A DNA stretch of 64,000 nucleotides. Origin: Gracilaria gracilis (taxonomy: Eukaryota; Rhodophyta; Florideophyceae; Gracilariales; Gracilariaceae). The first letter of the stretch is position 1. Each line of letters begins with the position of its first letter. Under the pieces are notes generated by a model. The model saw nothing but the letters and a program-made list of their open reading frames with translations, made no database searches and was not told the DNA's origin. A program made the position numbers and the translations under genes. Of the stretch, positions 44,594 through 55,654 are shown in pieces. The stretch covers positions 372,001 to 436,000 of the forward strand of contig JARGSG010000223.1 in the NCBI GenBank assembly GCA_030374805.1, given 5' to 3'.

Positions 44594-46998
44594 CCATCTG
44601 TGGTAATGCGAGACATCGCGTCTGCGACATTGTGCTTGATACCTGGACGGTACTGTACGTCATACTCAAACTCTGAAAGTCGTAACCGCCATCGGACAAG
44701 TCTGCCTGATGCGTCGGCCAGACCCAGTATCCACCGTAGGGCATCATGGTCGGTTTGAAGCGTGAACCTTTCACCATATAGGTCGGGACGGAGCATGAAC
44801 ATGCTCCAGACCACTGCCAGACATTCCTTTTCGGTTGTTGTGTAGTTCTTCTCTGCAGCGTGCAGAGCGCGGCTCCAGTACCCTATAGGTAGTTTGTCGC
44901 CGTTTTCTTGCTCCTGCATAAGACCACAACCAATTTGGGCGTCCGAGGCGTCAGTATCCAACGTGTATCGTAAGCCAGCTTTGGGTAATGCCAAGATGGG
45001 AGGTGTCAAGAGCGCATGTTTCAGCGCCTCGAACGCATCCATTTCCTCATTGGTGAGACATTCAAACCTTGTAGATTGACCCTTCAGCAGCTTCCTGTTC
45101 AGGGGAGCCGCTATCTTGGCAAATCCCTTGATAAACCGGCGGTACACATTTCATAAACCTATAAAGGATCGAATTTCCGTCTGGGACGTGGGTGGCTTCG
45201 CCTCCTGCACGGCTCGGATATTCCGCGGCGTCACTTCTAACCTCCCAGGGCTGATGATATGACCAAGGTATTCTACCTCTTTGGTGAAGAATTCGCACTT
45301 GCGGAGCTTCAACGTTACTCCAGATTCCCTCAAAAGGTTCAAAACTTCCCTAATATGGTGGAAATGTTCCTCTACCGTTCTGGAATATATGATTACATCG
45401 TCGATGTATACCAGAGCGGTTCTCCACTTCACCTTCGAAAGGATTATATCTGACGCCCTCTGAAAGGTAGCCGGGGCATTCCGCAACCCAAAGGGCATAC
45501 GCGTAAAGCGTAATAACCCAGCGTGGCAAGTAAACGTAGTTTCGTCCTTTTCTTCTTCCTTGATAGGTACCTGCCAATAACTACAATTGGCATCGAGCGT
45601 AGTAAAGATCTTGGCGTTGCCCAACTAATCTATACACTCGTCCATTCTAGGTATTGGGTACGAATCCCTAATGGTCATACTATTCAGTCTTCTGTAGTCT
45701 ACACAGAACCGCATACGGGTATCATTCTACTTTGTGACGAGAACCACAGGGCTGGCCCAGTCCGCATTTGCTGGTTCTATGACACCTTCACGGAGCATTC
45801 TCTCGACCTCATTGAGCTCAAACTCCCGGGCTTTTGGACCTGCACGGTAAGGCTGCTGGTAAATGGGTTTCAAGCCAGGCACCATATCAATACGGTGCTC
45901 GGTAGCCTTAATTTGGCTCAACCGGCCCGACCACATGGGTTCAAATTCTTCTAAGAGACTGAGGATCCGGTCTCGGAGAGCCTGGTTCTCCGCACCGATC
46001 TGGACTTCCTCTCTCCAATTCCGCACTGGGTCCAGTTCCATAGTCTTTTCCTGATCTCCAACCTTAAAGGTATTGGCGATCTTCTGTTCCATTTTGGTGT
46101 TTGTCAATAACGGGGGCGCATATGCAGGGTATGGCGCATCTGTTCCTCCCCCTTCCCTAGAGGTGGCGACCTCGCCCAACCTATTAGGTGAGACCGTGAA
46201 AACCCCTTGTGGTGCCGGCAATGCTATTCCAATAGTGGTATTCTTGGGTAATTTAACAATGTGATTGCTAAAGTTACTCAAGTACACCTTGAAGGATTGA
46301 TTTGGGATGTTATCGATAATCCCGTTTGCCATCAAGGCGAGATGTCTTTCTGCCAACCTAGGATGGTTTTGTAGCATAACCAATCCTAGAACTGCGCATG
46401 AGACATTCACTACCATTTGGGTCATAGCCGGAATTGAAACCAATCTGGTGAGCCGTATCTTGTTTGAAACCGTTTCGGTGGGTATATTGGACCTCGGCTT
46501 CTGACGCCAACCATTTTTGGTCTGCGTATTACCCAGTATGGTAATACGACCACCTTGACGGAGAGCGACCGTTCGGGACCCTGGCAAAAGTGTCTTGACA
46601 TGTCTGTCAATAAAGTTGGTCCCGAGGATACAGTCTGTCGCCAGACGATCCACCACAAAGAAATTGAGCTTCACCTTCAAGGTTCCAAGTTGTACCACAG
46701 TGGTCAACATTCCTCTTAGGTGCAGTGAGCGCTCGTTAGCGTCCACCAGCGGGTTGATAGTCGGGGCAGGTCAAATGTTCCGCAAGACCGCATCGGGTAT
46801 GACGCGAGCGTTTAGCACATTCGAACCGGCGCCGGTATTGAGTACACACGCAACCGGAACCTGTAGGTAATTGAGAAAGCTTACTGAAGCATTAACTTTA
46901 TAGTTATTGTACCTCATTAGACACACCACATTGGGTACATCTGATTCTTCTTTTTCCACCATTAAGGTTTCCCGTTCCGGTATCGATGGGCCTTCCAA
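44575..46998 (-). pseudogene. pol: Element 2 protease, RT and RNase H (four stops)
   Basis: One frame with stops at 46771 (TGA), 45727 (TAG), 45625 (TAG) and 45151 (TGA). The protease motif reads VLNTGAGSN, so the catalytic Asp of DTG is Asn (codon at 46837-46839). RT has FCVDYRRLN, MPFGLRNAP and the intact YIDD. RNase H has YWSRALHAAEKNY and QTDHDALRW. The frame is open upstream of 46998 past the gag stop, consistent with a -1 frameshift from gag. Confidence 0.92.
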
Positions 46999-47003
46999 TT
47001 CAA

Positions 47004-47043
47004 GGTTAGGGGTGGCCCCTACGCTAACCGTTCGGGGTTTTCC
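47004..47043 (-). promoter_or_regulatory. Gag-pol -1 frameshift signal of element 2
   Basis: Reading on the minus strand: GGAAAAC (47037-47043), a 7-nt spacer, then a 26-nt hairpin (47004-47029) with GGTTA/TAACC outer and GGGG/CCCC inner stems. The gag frame ends in TAG inside the hairpin and pol is open in the -1 frame. The heptamer is not a strict X XXY YYZ site, because the P-site codon GAA would re-pair as GGA, but the layout is that of a frameshift signal. Confidence 0.55.
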
Positions 47044-49172
47044 TGCTCCTCCTGAGCGGGACCGTCCTTCTCCAAGATTGGTGTTTCCTCGACGAGATGA
47101 ACCTGAGATGGTGATGGTTGAGCTTGTACCCTCTTTCCAGATCCATATAGGTTACGGTGGTTTTGCTGCCTGGCACTGATCATATGTTCGCGCACCCCGG
47201 GTTTTTTTTTGTCACATCTGTTCGCCAGATGGTCTGGCGATAAACAGAGCCAGCAGACCAATCCACCTGTCTGAGGATCACGCATTGCCATAGAAGTAGG
47301 TCGGGTAACCGGATTGGTCGGTGCATATGAAGATACTTGCGAACCACCCGTTGAGGTTTGCTGAGTGCTCGCCACACTTGGTGGCGACCTTACCGAAGTT
47401 GGTGGTACTGTCGACGACCAATTACCAATGTAGGTGGCTCGTGACTGAGCCTGCGGCGCAGTCACGAGATGAACCGCCATCCCGGTTGGTACGCGAATGA
47501 GCGAATCACCCTCTGAGGTAGTGCTTTCTTCTAGCTCCAATACTGACAGTTTCGGTTTATCCTTTGAGGTATGGGACGCCGACGGCTTCTTTCCGTGACG
47601 GAGAGTGTCGCATAGTCCTTGGGCATAACGGGCAAGCCCATTATAGCCCATCTTACGGTTGTTCGCCAGGTAGTTGCGTACCCGCGAATGGATCGCTTTG
47701 TCGACATTGTCGGCGAAAAGCGACTTTAACCTACTAGTGGTAAAGACATTACCGCATCGGGTGGCCAGATTCCAAAGGCCCAACGAGAATTCCATTTCGG
47801 TTTGGCTGGAGCGCTGGCGATATGTCTGCACCTCAGCGTAACCTTCTTGGATAACCTCATCGGTAGCATAAGTTTCCCACATGAAATTAACCACTTTTGG
47901 GTACGTCTCTAACATCTCTGTTCCCTCTTCGTCAACCGCCAGGGTATTTCCACGAAGCCTGCCTTGCAGCAAGTGGTAAGCTTGACCATTAAGGTAAAAC
48001 TGGAATAACCACATGGCAGCATCTTCGGAAAACCCATTTTGGTCACATGCAATCTTGAACTTCTGCAGAAACTCAATTACCGCAATGGGATCATCACCTG
48101 TGAAGGTAGTATCACCCATCTGGAAGCTGAGCTTCTTATGGTGCTTGGTGATCTTCTGCGCAACCTCTTGGGTGTAAGCAGAGGATCGGTTTCTCAACCG
48201 ATATGACCTATAATTAACCGCTTTGGTGAACAGATCGTTCAGCGGCTGACGCACCTCTAGGGTTGTATCGGTGTCCGAATCCGAGTCGGACGACTCGTAC
48301 CGTTTCTTCTTACCTTTACGGTTTCTCTTTGACGACTTCTTCGCCAACCTGTTCGGTTTCTTCTTGCGTCTACCTTTACGGTCATCATCCGACGATGAAC
48401 CAGTATCGGTATCGGAGCTCGAGGAATCGGGGTCAGAGTCGTAGCCGCGATTCTTTCCCTTTTTCCTCCTCCTTTCTTTACCCTTGCGGTTTCTTCTTCG
48501 TCGCCCCTCTTCTGGGTCAGGCGAATCGTCCTCAGGTCCACCAGTCTTGGTGTCCTTTCGAACGTTACCTCCAATGGGTGGCAAGTACACGTCTCGAAGG
48601 CCCATCTCTATATGGCCCTCTTGACCTTGCCTTAAACCTTGTAGGTACGCACTATCGGCTGGCATTGGCTTGATTGGTGCGGAAGAACCGGCAGGGATCC
48701 CTTGTGGTATGCGAGTAACCATATTCACCCCAGGGGTTTTTGTTTCCGCCACTTCGGAAACCCAAAGGTCTTGAACCACTCGGTAGATATGCTCCCGGGC
48801 ACCCGTTAAGAGGTATGTTTCAACCAATTTAGGTATGCGTTGAGAGAGCTCGTGCACGGCTCGATCAACCACCAAGCGGGTAACGGCGTCCATGTCCATT
48901 GAGGTCATAGCTTCATTAACCGTAGCGGTAAAAAGAGCTTTCGCTCGATCTCCCAATTGGGGCCAAAGGTCCTCAACCGTTGTCGGCAATTCCTCATTAG
49001 GTTCAGGAGCCAACGGTGGCAGAGTGCCCGTATCCTTTGAGGTTCCAGCCCGAGGTTGGCGAAGCAGCTCCTCGGGATTGTCCAGAATGGGTTTAGCGGC
49101 CGAAGCCGCAGCAGAACTCTTGTGGGTAGGTGGCGCGCTAGAGCCACGAGTAATCCTTGTAGGTCTTCCCAT
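47019..49172 (-). CDS. gag: Element 2 gag polyprotein (intact frame)
   Basis: A 717-residue open frame from ATG at 49172. N-terminal region of about 200 residues, a long Arg/Lys- and Ser/Asp-rich segment at residues about 225-310, a capsid-like helical region (TFTGDDPIAVIEF onward), a Ser/Thr-rich linker, and one CCHC knuckle CWLCLSPDHLANRC near residue 655. It is the only major frame of element 2 without a stop. It forms the particle and binds RNA. Similar in layout to the gag of elements 1 and 3 but clearly a different family. Confidence 0.85.
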   Translation of the reverse strand: MGRPTRITRGSSAPPTHKSSAAASAAKPILDNPEELLRQPRAGTSKDTGTLPPLAPEPNEELPTTVEDLWPQLGDRAKALFTATVNEAMTSMDMDAVTRLVVDRAVHELSQRIPKLVETYLLTGAREHIYRVVQDLWVSEVAETKTPGVNMVTRIPQGIPAGSSAPIKPMPADSAYLQGLRQGQEGHIEMGLRDVYLPPIGGNVRKDTKTGGPEDDSPDPEEGRRRRNRKGKERRRKKGKNRGYDSDPDSSSSDTDTGSSSDDDRKGRRKKKPNRLAKKSSKRNRKGKKKRYESSDSDSDTDTTLEVRQPLNDLFTKAVNYRSYRLRNRSSAYTQEVAQKITKHHKKLSFQMGDTTFTGDDPIAVIEFLQKFKIACDQNGFSEDAAMWLFQFYLNGQAYHLLQGRLRGNTLAVDEEGTEMLETYPKVVNFMWETYATDEVIQEGYAEVQTYRQRSSQTEMEFSLGLWNLATRCGNVFTTSRLKSLFADNVDKAIHSRVRNYLANNRKMGYNGLARYAQGLCDTLRHGKKPSASHTSKDKPKLSVLELEESTTSEGDSLIRVPTGMAVHLVTAPQAQSRATYIGNWSSTVPPTSVRSPPSVASTQQTSTGGSQVSSYAPTNPVTRPTSMAMRDPQTGGLVCWLCLSPDHLANRCDKKKPGVREHMISARQQNHRNLYGSGKRVQAQPSPSQVHLVEETPILEKDGPAQEEQENPERLA

Positions 49173-49300
49173 AGTGACCAATAGTGGTATCCAATTGCTT
49201 CGCGAGTATTCCTACGAAACCAAATAGGTGCGTGAACTTCCAGAATCCTTTCGAATGTCTTCTGTTCACCAGTAAAGGTAGGACAAAAACCAAGAAACTT

Positions 49301-49316
49301 CTAAGTCGGGAGACCA
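49301..49316 (-). promoter_or_regulatory. Primer-binding site of element 2
   Basis: The plus strand reads CTAAGTCGGGAGACCA, which is the 3' end of a tRNA including CCA, 3 nt from the LTR. It is the same site as in element 3, and as in element 1 with one change. Confidence 0.8.
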
Positions 49317-49319
49317 AAA

Positions 49320-49819
49320 TGTCGTACATATACCGATAAGGTGTGGGGTCCGCCTGGTAGAGGGAGCGCGCGAGGGCTCAACCTAAAGGGGAAAACACAC
49401 AACCAATATGGTAGTAGGGCACCTGAAACCCGCAGGGGCAAACGGCGGGGCAACTAGTCTAGACCGTGTAGGTGTACGGTAGTAGACGTCGACGCGCGGT
49501 AAAACCTGAATGGTAATAGAATAGCAAGTGACCAAGATGGTATAGTTACTGCCCTAATGGTGCCTGACTTTACAATACCCGAGGGGGAAGGCGAGGTGCA
49601 CTACAATATATACAAGGTGCACCGACGCCGCTCTCCCATGCGAGCATGACGTCATCGGCTGTGTCCATGACCTACTGTCATGGGCCAGCAATGTTAAGCT
49701 AAACTAAATTAGAAATTAGAAATTATAAAATAGAGAATACCAATTGGGTACAGTGCAGCCAGCAAGGCTCACCAGTAGGCCCACGTGGCACCAACCCATT
49801 GAGGTCTCATTGTACTACA
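49320..49819 (-). repeat. 5' LTR of element 2
   Basis: 500 bp, starting TGTCGTAC and ending GTACTACA on the plus strand. A TATATA at 49607-49612 is a promoter candidate. The TGGCA duplication follows at 49820-49824. Confidence 0.93.
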
Positions 49820-50568
49820 TGGCACATCTCCTATCGTTTTCTACAGTGTACTACTATATCGAAGACACTATAGATATATTGAATAGGATTCTGGATATAT
49901 CCATCCCGTACAAAGATGACGAATGGCTCTCTCAAGCAGCGAAAGGCTTTACAAAAAGGGAAGAAAGTGCCTTAGATATGTGCTGCGGTGCCATAGATGG
50001 AATTGCTATTAAAATTGTGGAACCTTCAGCGTCAGAAGCAGCGAATCCTTCCACATACTACAACAGGAAGGGCTTCTTTGCACTTAATTTTCAGGCAAAG
50101 TGCGACTCTCGGTACCGTTTTACGTTTACGTCATGCCTCTCCCCGGGATCAACTCATGATAACACAGCCTTTTCAATGACAAGTTTAGCAACTCTTCTAG
50201 AAAAAGAAGACGGCGTTCTTACCGGTTATTGGATAGCAGCTGACGACGCATATACATGCACTAATAGACTCCTAACGCCATGGCCTGGTAAGGGATTGAG
50301 CACATCCAAAAGCTGCTTCAATTATTGGCACTCATCCACGCGCACATTCATCGAGCAAAGCTTTGGAATCCTGGTCGGAAGATAGGGAGTATTCTGGAGA
50401 CCGTTAAGGTGCTCTATCGCCAAGAACGTTAAAATTATCACCGTCTGCTGCAAACTAGATAAGTTTATCATCGATAACGAAAACAATTGGGAGGCCCCCC
50501 CACCGTCCGACTCAGACAGTACCAACCATAGTGAACCAGCCGTCACAGCTATATATTTGCAAGACTAA
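49820..50568 (+). pseudogene. Harbinger transposase, C-terminal part (one stop)
   Basis: Continues the frame broken at 38223. It contains the DDE domain of PIF/Harbinger nucleases: CGAIDGIAIK (first D), STYYNRKGFFALN, PGSTHDNTAF (second D), ADDAY and FIEQSFGIL (E). TAG at 50383 follows GR, where Harbinger proteins have a conserved Trp region, so it is probably a TGG to TAG change. The frame then runs on to TAA at 50566. The enzyme would cut and paste the transposon with its Myb-like partner. Confidence 0.9.
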
Positions 50569-50658
50569 TGCGATCTCAACGAGAAGCTCCATCACCGACG
50601 CCGCGATTTGGAATCATCAGAGCTGCGCATAGACTTCACGCAGGAGATAGAAGCCAGC

Positions 50659-51446
50659 TGTAGTTCAATGCCCCAAAGGAGAAAGAACCACGAAGACGTT
50701 CGGGATCTCTCTCACACGAGGTAGCACAGCAAGCAGAACCCTTCCAGGGGATGACAAGACAGAATCGGTTTGTAAGGCCGGGGCCACCCTTCACGCCAGG
50801 CGTAGGAAGGTAAACCTGAAGGTTGGATCCGTGGAAACGGTGTGTGTGTATCCTCAGATGAGGCGGTGTTTCCACAGAGGTGGCAAGCGTGGCCGAGTGC
50901 CAGCACAAGCCGCGGGTCGCGGAGAACAACCCGAAAAGAAAGGGGAAAAGACGGAGAAGTCACGAGAGTGACTAAGGAAAACGGCAAAGCCGGGGGACAC
51001 CTTATACAAGGGCGAAACGCGACAGCGGTTGGTGGAATACTCCCAAACTGGGTTCCTTTAGAAAACGCAGGGTGGTAAGACTACCGTATGCTACGAAGCC
51101 TTCCTCCTGATGGAGATAGAGGCGCTCGCAGGCGTGAAGTCTAGAGCCGAAACCCTGGTTGGGGGTGGTTTACTGGGTGCGACGGCAGGGTCGCCGGCGC
51201 ACTAAGTAGTGGCGCTCTCCCCAAAGGGAATTAAATAAACTAACTAAATTGACCCACATGCAGTGGTAATTACCCACCTTGTGTGGCACAACCTCCACGT
51301 GTATGTGGCCAACCTCCTGCACTCCACGTGTCACACGGACTTACCCACTCTAGTGGTCGCCACCCTATTCATATAGGTAGCTACCCGGTTCACCGGAATT
51401 ATGAACAAGTCCCCACAGAATCCCCTCACGAGGGCGTTGCACTACA
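50659..51446 (-). repeat. 3' LTR of element 3
   Basis: 788 bp, ending CTACA on the plus strand. Differs from 60443-61230 near its first bases (TGTAGTTCAATGCC against TGTAGTGCAATGAC) and at one site near 51417. Short frames inside it are shared with the other LTR and look incidental. Confidence 0.95.
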
Positions 51447-52734
51447 CGTCCCCCTCCTTAGGCGAGTGCACGAACCCAAAAATGGGAGAAACGGCGCCGG
51501 AAGATGTGCGTAAAATCACGCCCGAATCCGGATCGCCGGGAAATCACTCTGCGTCAGAGAACCGCAATCCCACACCAGTGGCAACACCCCGAGAACTCGA
51601 GACCAACCGTTCTTCTCCAATTCTTCCTTCTCGCCAACTCTTCACCCCTTTCAGGGATGTTACCTGCTGTACAGGACGCGTACCACTAAGTGGGAGAGCC
51701 GGCTCCAGTTGGAGATGTTCGACTGCGGTACCCCTCGAGTCTCTGCCAGCGTCCATCCTCCTTGAGGTATCACAACCCATATCTGGGAGATAGACCGCGT
51801 ACGCGTGGTTTTGGCCGCGTCCTAGAGCCCTCCAAGGGTGTCTAGCTCGTTACGAGATCCAGGTCCTCCCGCTTGTAGCGGTTTCGTCCACCAGAAAACA
51901 CCCAAATAAGGTCCCATACTGTACCGAATTTCAGAAGTCCTGTAACTGTTGAACCAGCCCAGCTGGAGACAAACTAGATACATTGGCCAACTTCTGAGAT
52001 CCAGGGCTTTCATTTAAGACCAAGATCCTTCGAATTGAACACCAATAAGTGGGAAAACGCGACCCGTTTCAGTTCGGCGAAAAGCATTCCAAGATTGGAA
52101 TGTCGAACTGAAACGATGCCGTAACTTCAGAACTAACCGAGATACTCGAGACTTGTCTTCACCAATGAGTTCAGACGCCTCCAGAATAGCCTGGTACGCG
52201 ACTGTTGCAAAAACGGAGAAGTATTTCTTGAGATAGGGGGTTTTAGCAAATGTCAGCCTTAGTGTACTGTAGAGGCGGCATACCCGGTATCAGGGAACTT
52301 CGACCGTAACGAACGGAAAGAAACCGGCTTATCTCCGTGTTCCACGGATGCAGTACGCGCATTGCAGCGGTCGCAAAGCGTTGTGCACAACCCGATAGCA
52401 GGGAGAGGAAACCGGTTGATCCGAGTAGAATATCCATCCAAGATGGCGATGTGGCCGTGTAGGCAGAGTTAAAACACAAGTATTGTGGTGTAACCGAAAA
52501 GAATACACCCTGATGATGGAGAAAACCCGTGAATGCGGATCCATAAGACCAGCAAGCTGGATAAAAAACCCATCAGTACGAAAACTGAGTAAATGGGGCG
52601 ATTAACCCGACAAAGTCGGACTCCAACTCAAAAAGAGTACGACTGCGTGACGCCACACCAGGTGAGCGTCACTTCCCGTATTAAACGGCATGAGAATTCT
52701 TCTGAACTTCTTCTTCCCGCCATGGCGGTGCCTA
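51447..52734 (-). other. 3' non-coding region of element 3
   Basis: Starts, in sense direction, after the chromodomain stop and ends with a terminal polypurine tract CTAAGGAGGGGGACG at 51447-51461. It is homologous to 19679-20947 of element 1. It contains the conserved hairpin at 52066-52114; no gene is recognised. Confidence 0.6.
52066..52114. other. Hairpin with stem shared with element 1
   Basis: GTTTCAGTTCG and CGAACTGAAAC, the same 11-bp stem as at 20299-20337, around a longer loop that has its own 8-bp stem (CATTCCAA / TTGGAATG). Confidence 0.65.
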
Positions 52735-55654
52735 TTACCCAACCTGGGCGTTATCCAGTGTACCTGGGAGAGCCGTGCCAGCGCGACGGTGGTACTGTAT
52801 AACCCGTGAACTGGGGAGGTGTTCGATCGGTTCTTCAGTATCCCCTTCGGGGCCATAGCCGTACCAACGGACTCGGTATTGTAAATCACCGTTCCTATCG
52901 TAGGAATGTCCGAGAATTCGGTCGATGACGTACTCCTGTGCGTACACCTCCCGGCCATGCCGTGTCTTCGCCACTTCTAGTGGAACATTACCCTCATGGG
53001 GAAAGATATCCCTCAAGAGGGTGTCGGGGTGCATCGCAGCCGTGTTGGCGCTAACCCTGCGAGGGATCGAGTCTCCACGTTCGTGGTAGTCGGCTCTCAA
53101 CGCTAGCTTGCGTGGGTCCTTCCGCTTCTGCGGTAGCACTGACGTCGTTTGTCCCGACTGGAGGGTCCATGCTCCGTGGGGAGTGGCGCGTAAGGTGCGT
53201 CTTCCCGTGAACGGGCACGTGACTCCAACAATGGTTGGCTAGAGTTAACCCAGGCTTGAACCGCCTCCCTGGAGTGGGGTTTCTCCAACGGCTGCGCCGT
53301 GCCTTGTTTGCCTAACACTCCGTCTCGTACGGCGAATTCCGGTGAGGCGGCTTGTGCTGTGCTGGTCCCGTGTGGGTCGTGTACAGCACTCTTCCCGTGT
53401 GGGGTGCGCCCAGTTTGTGGTGCGCCCTGTACTTGGGAGATTTCAGAATCTTTCGAGATTGGTTTGCCGTCCTGGACGGTTGTGTTGTCCGGAACGACCG
53501 GGTTTTCCCTGGCTTCGACGTTAGGACCTACCGAGACGCTCGGAATGCGTTCGCGCTTACGCGAAGTGCCCTCTACGGGTGTTCTTCTCTCATCCTGAAA
53601 TTTACCGTTCCCAACGTTGGGTTTCGATGCCGCAGCGTCCTCCCGGACAGAGGGCGCGACTGACATTTGTTTCTGAACTTTCCCCAGAGGGGTGGTGTTC
53701 CCTTTGCCCAGCGTTGCTGGTGTAACTTCAGCGTTACGCTCCGCATCTTGCGGCGATTTTGGCACTTGCTTAACCACCTCAGCAGAGGATTTCTCGACAG
53801 TTGACGATGCGCTCACACCCTGTAAGGGGCTTGGTGCAGCCGTTCGGCTGTCGTCCCGCGAGTGCGACGACGACTCTGCAATCCTAACCCGTGTTTCACG
53901 GTGCGAACTCCGTTGCGACGGCGAAGAATATCCATTGAAGCGGTCAGCCTCCTCCCCCTCCTTAGACGGAGCAACGGGAAGGAGTGTTGGAACTCCCGCA
54001 TGGCGGGTAATAATGCGGGCCATGGGGGTTGTAGAAGTTCGGCCAAGATGGCCTGCGCTAACCGGCGAAGCCGAGTTTCCCGATAACATCGGAATGTCTG
54101 AGAGGCCCCGGGTGGGGTGTGGTAAAACGAATGGTCGTTCGGCCACAGATGTTCCCGGTGTCTCCGGTGTTGCTGTACTCGTAGTGACGGGAGTTGTACT
54201 GTCCAAAACTACCTCAGCCGAGGGTGGAGGGGCCGGTACAACGCGATCGCGGGATAACCGCTCTTGCGAGTCGCCCATTTGCACCACGACTGTGTCGGTA
54301 GTACTTGAAATCACCCTGAAGGGGCCGTCCGCCACTGGCGAGAGCTTGTGACGTTTCTCCCGTTCCGGGTTGTAGTATTCCTTCCGTACGAAGATGTAGC
54401 TATCTACGGCAATTGGCGGGCTGTTCGATCTCCGTAAACGGGCGTCAAAATTCCGCTTCGACGCGGCTTGGGCTCGTGCCGTGGATTTCCGCGTAGCGGG
54501 TACCAACTTTGTGAGGCACTCCTTCCACTTTAGGCGTTAATCACCCACAGATGGAAAACTTTCAAGCATAGCTTGCGATTCCAACGCCACAGGCAGGGGA
54601 GTACGAGACAATACCAATTCAAATGGTGATAACCCGGTTGTCCGGTGAACTTGCGTATTGTACGCGAACGTCACCGCATCGGTGTACATGTCCCAATTCT
54701 TGGGGCGGTCAGCAATGTAGGAACGTAGAGCGGCGAGCATCGTCCGGTTGAACCGTACAACTTGCCCATTACACTGGGGATGGTAGGTAGTAGTGAACAG
54801 GTTCTTCACGTCCAGGATGCGGCAAACATCCTGGAAGAAACGTGACGCGAACTGGTTGCCGTTATGGGACAACAACTCTACTGGAGGACCATACTCGAAT
54901 GCCCAATGGGTCACGAAAGCGTTAGCGACCGTGTACGCGGTTATCCTCCGAAGAGGTACAGTCCGAACAAGCTTCGAGAAGCGGTCGGTGATCACAAGTA
55001 GAAACTTGTTCCCTCGTTTTGTTGTGAGGAGTGGCCCGAGGATGTCAATTGCGACAAACTCGAGCGGTTCCATAGCAGGGAATAGCTTCAGCGACTTGCT
55101 GTTCTTCCGAAGTTTCACTCGGTTTCTTGCACACTCCGTACAGAAGCGTACGGTAGCGTAGCAATCCACCGCCATCGCGGGCCAATAGAAGTCCCTTCTC
55201 AGGGTGAGATAGAGCTTCCGGACACCGGCGTGACCACCGATCTTCGGGTAATGCGTTAAATGCAACACCCGCGATTGCAGGGAATGCGGCACCACGACTT
55301 GTGGGGTAGCTTCGACGTTCCGCACGAGGTAACCTCGGTCGTTTACCCCGAAGGGGAGTGCTTCACCACCGTTGAGACGGGCGCGTATCCCTATGCAAAA
55401 GGGGTCTCCGAACTGTTCTCGAACCAGTTCATCTGGAGTAATGGGGACAAAATTCCCCGGCGGGTATTTCTCAGTAGCAACCTCATTAGAAGCAAATAGT
55501 TCGTCAAAATCAGCGTCCATATACAGATCTTCTGGCCATTCCGGATCCTCCGGTTCTCTTTCGTCCACAACGAAGCAGGGAATATCATCATCCTCAGTTG
55601 CGAGGGCCTCCCCACTTGTGGGTAATCGGGAAAGTGCGTCGGCCTGCTTGTTGT
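52735..55654 (-). pseudogene. pol: Element 3 integrase and chromodomain (broken, two catalytic residues lost)
   Basis: The integrase zinc domain (HYPKIGGHAG, CTEC) is present, and the first catalytic Asp is kept (AIDILGPL). The second reads LLSHNGNQF (Asp to His) and the Glu position reads GQVVRFNRT (Glu to Val). TAA at 54537 falls where element 1 has Tyr. A frameshift near 53110-53139 separates the low-complexity tail from the chromodomain (YRVRWYGYGPEGDTEEP). The integrase cannot be active. Confidence 0.92.
53948..53965 (-). promoter_or_regulatory. Internal polypurine tract, element 3 (tail region)
   Basis: CTAAGGAGGGGGAGGAGG on the minus strand, equivalent to 18447-18464 in element 1. Confidence 0.4.

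Larger units (their letters stand above)
38224..49819 (-). mobile_element. Element 2: Ty3/gypsy chromovirus with an antisense frame
   Basis: An 11,596-bp LTR retrotransposon reading on the minus strand, inserted in the Harbinger transposase with flanks TGGCG and TGGCA. LTRs are 507 and 500 bp and differ at about 3% of sites plus one 7-bp indel. Order in sense direction: LTR, primer site, gag, protease-RT-RNase H, integrase-chromodomain, a GC-rich spacer, a long reading frame in the opposite orientation, LTR. Pol has several stops and frameshifts and the protease aspartate is mutated, so it is not autonomous. Confidence 0.95.

Noticed and set aside
50842-51078. 78-aa and 91-aa frames inside the LTRs of element 3 (also at 60626 and 60496)
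   Set aside because: They are identical in both LTRs simply because the LTRs are near-identical, and they overlap on opposite strands.
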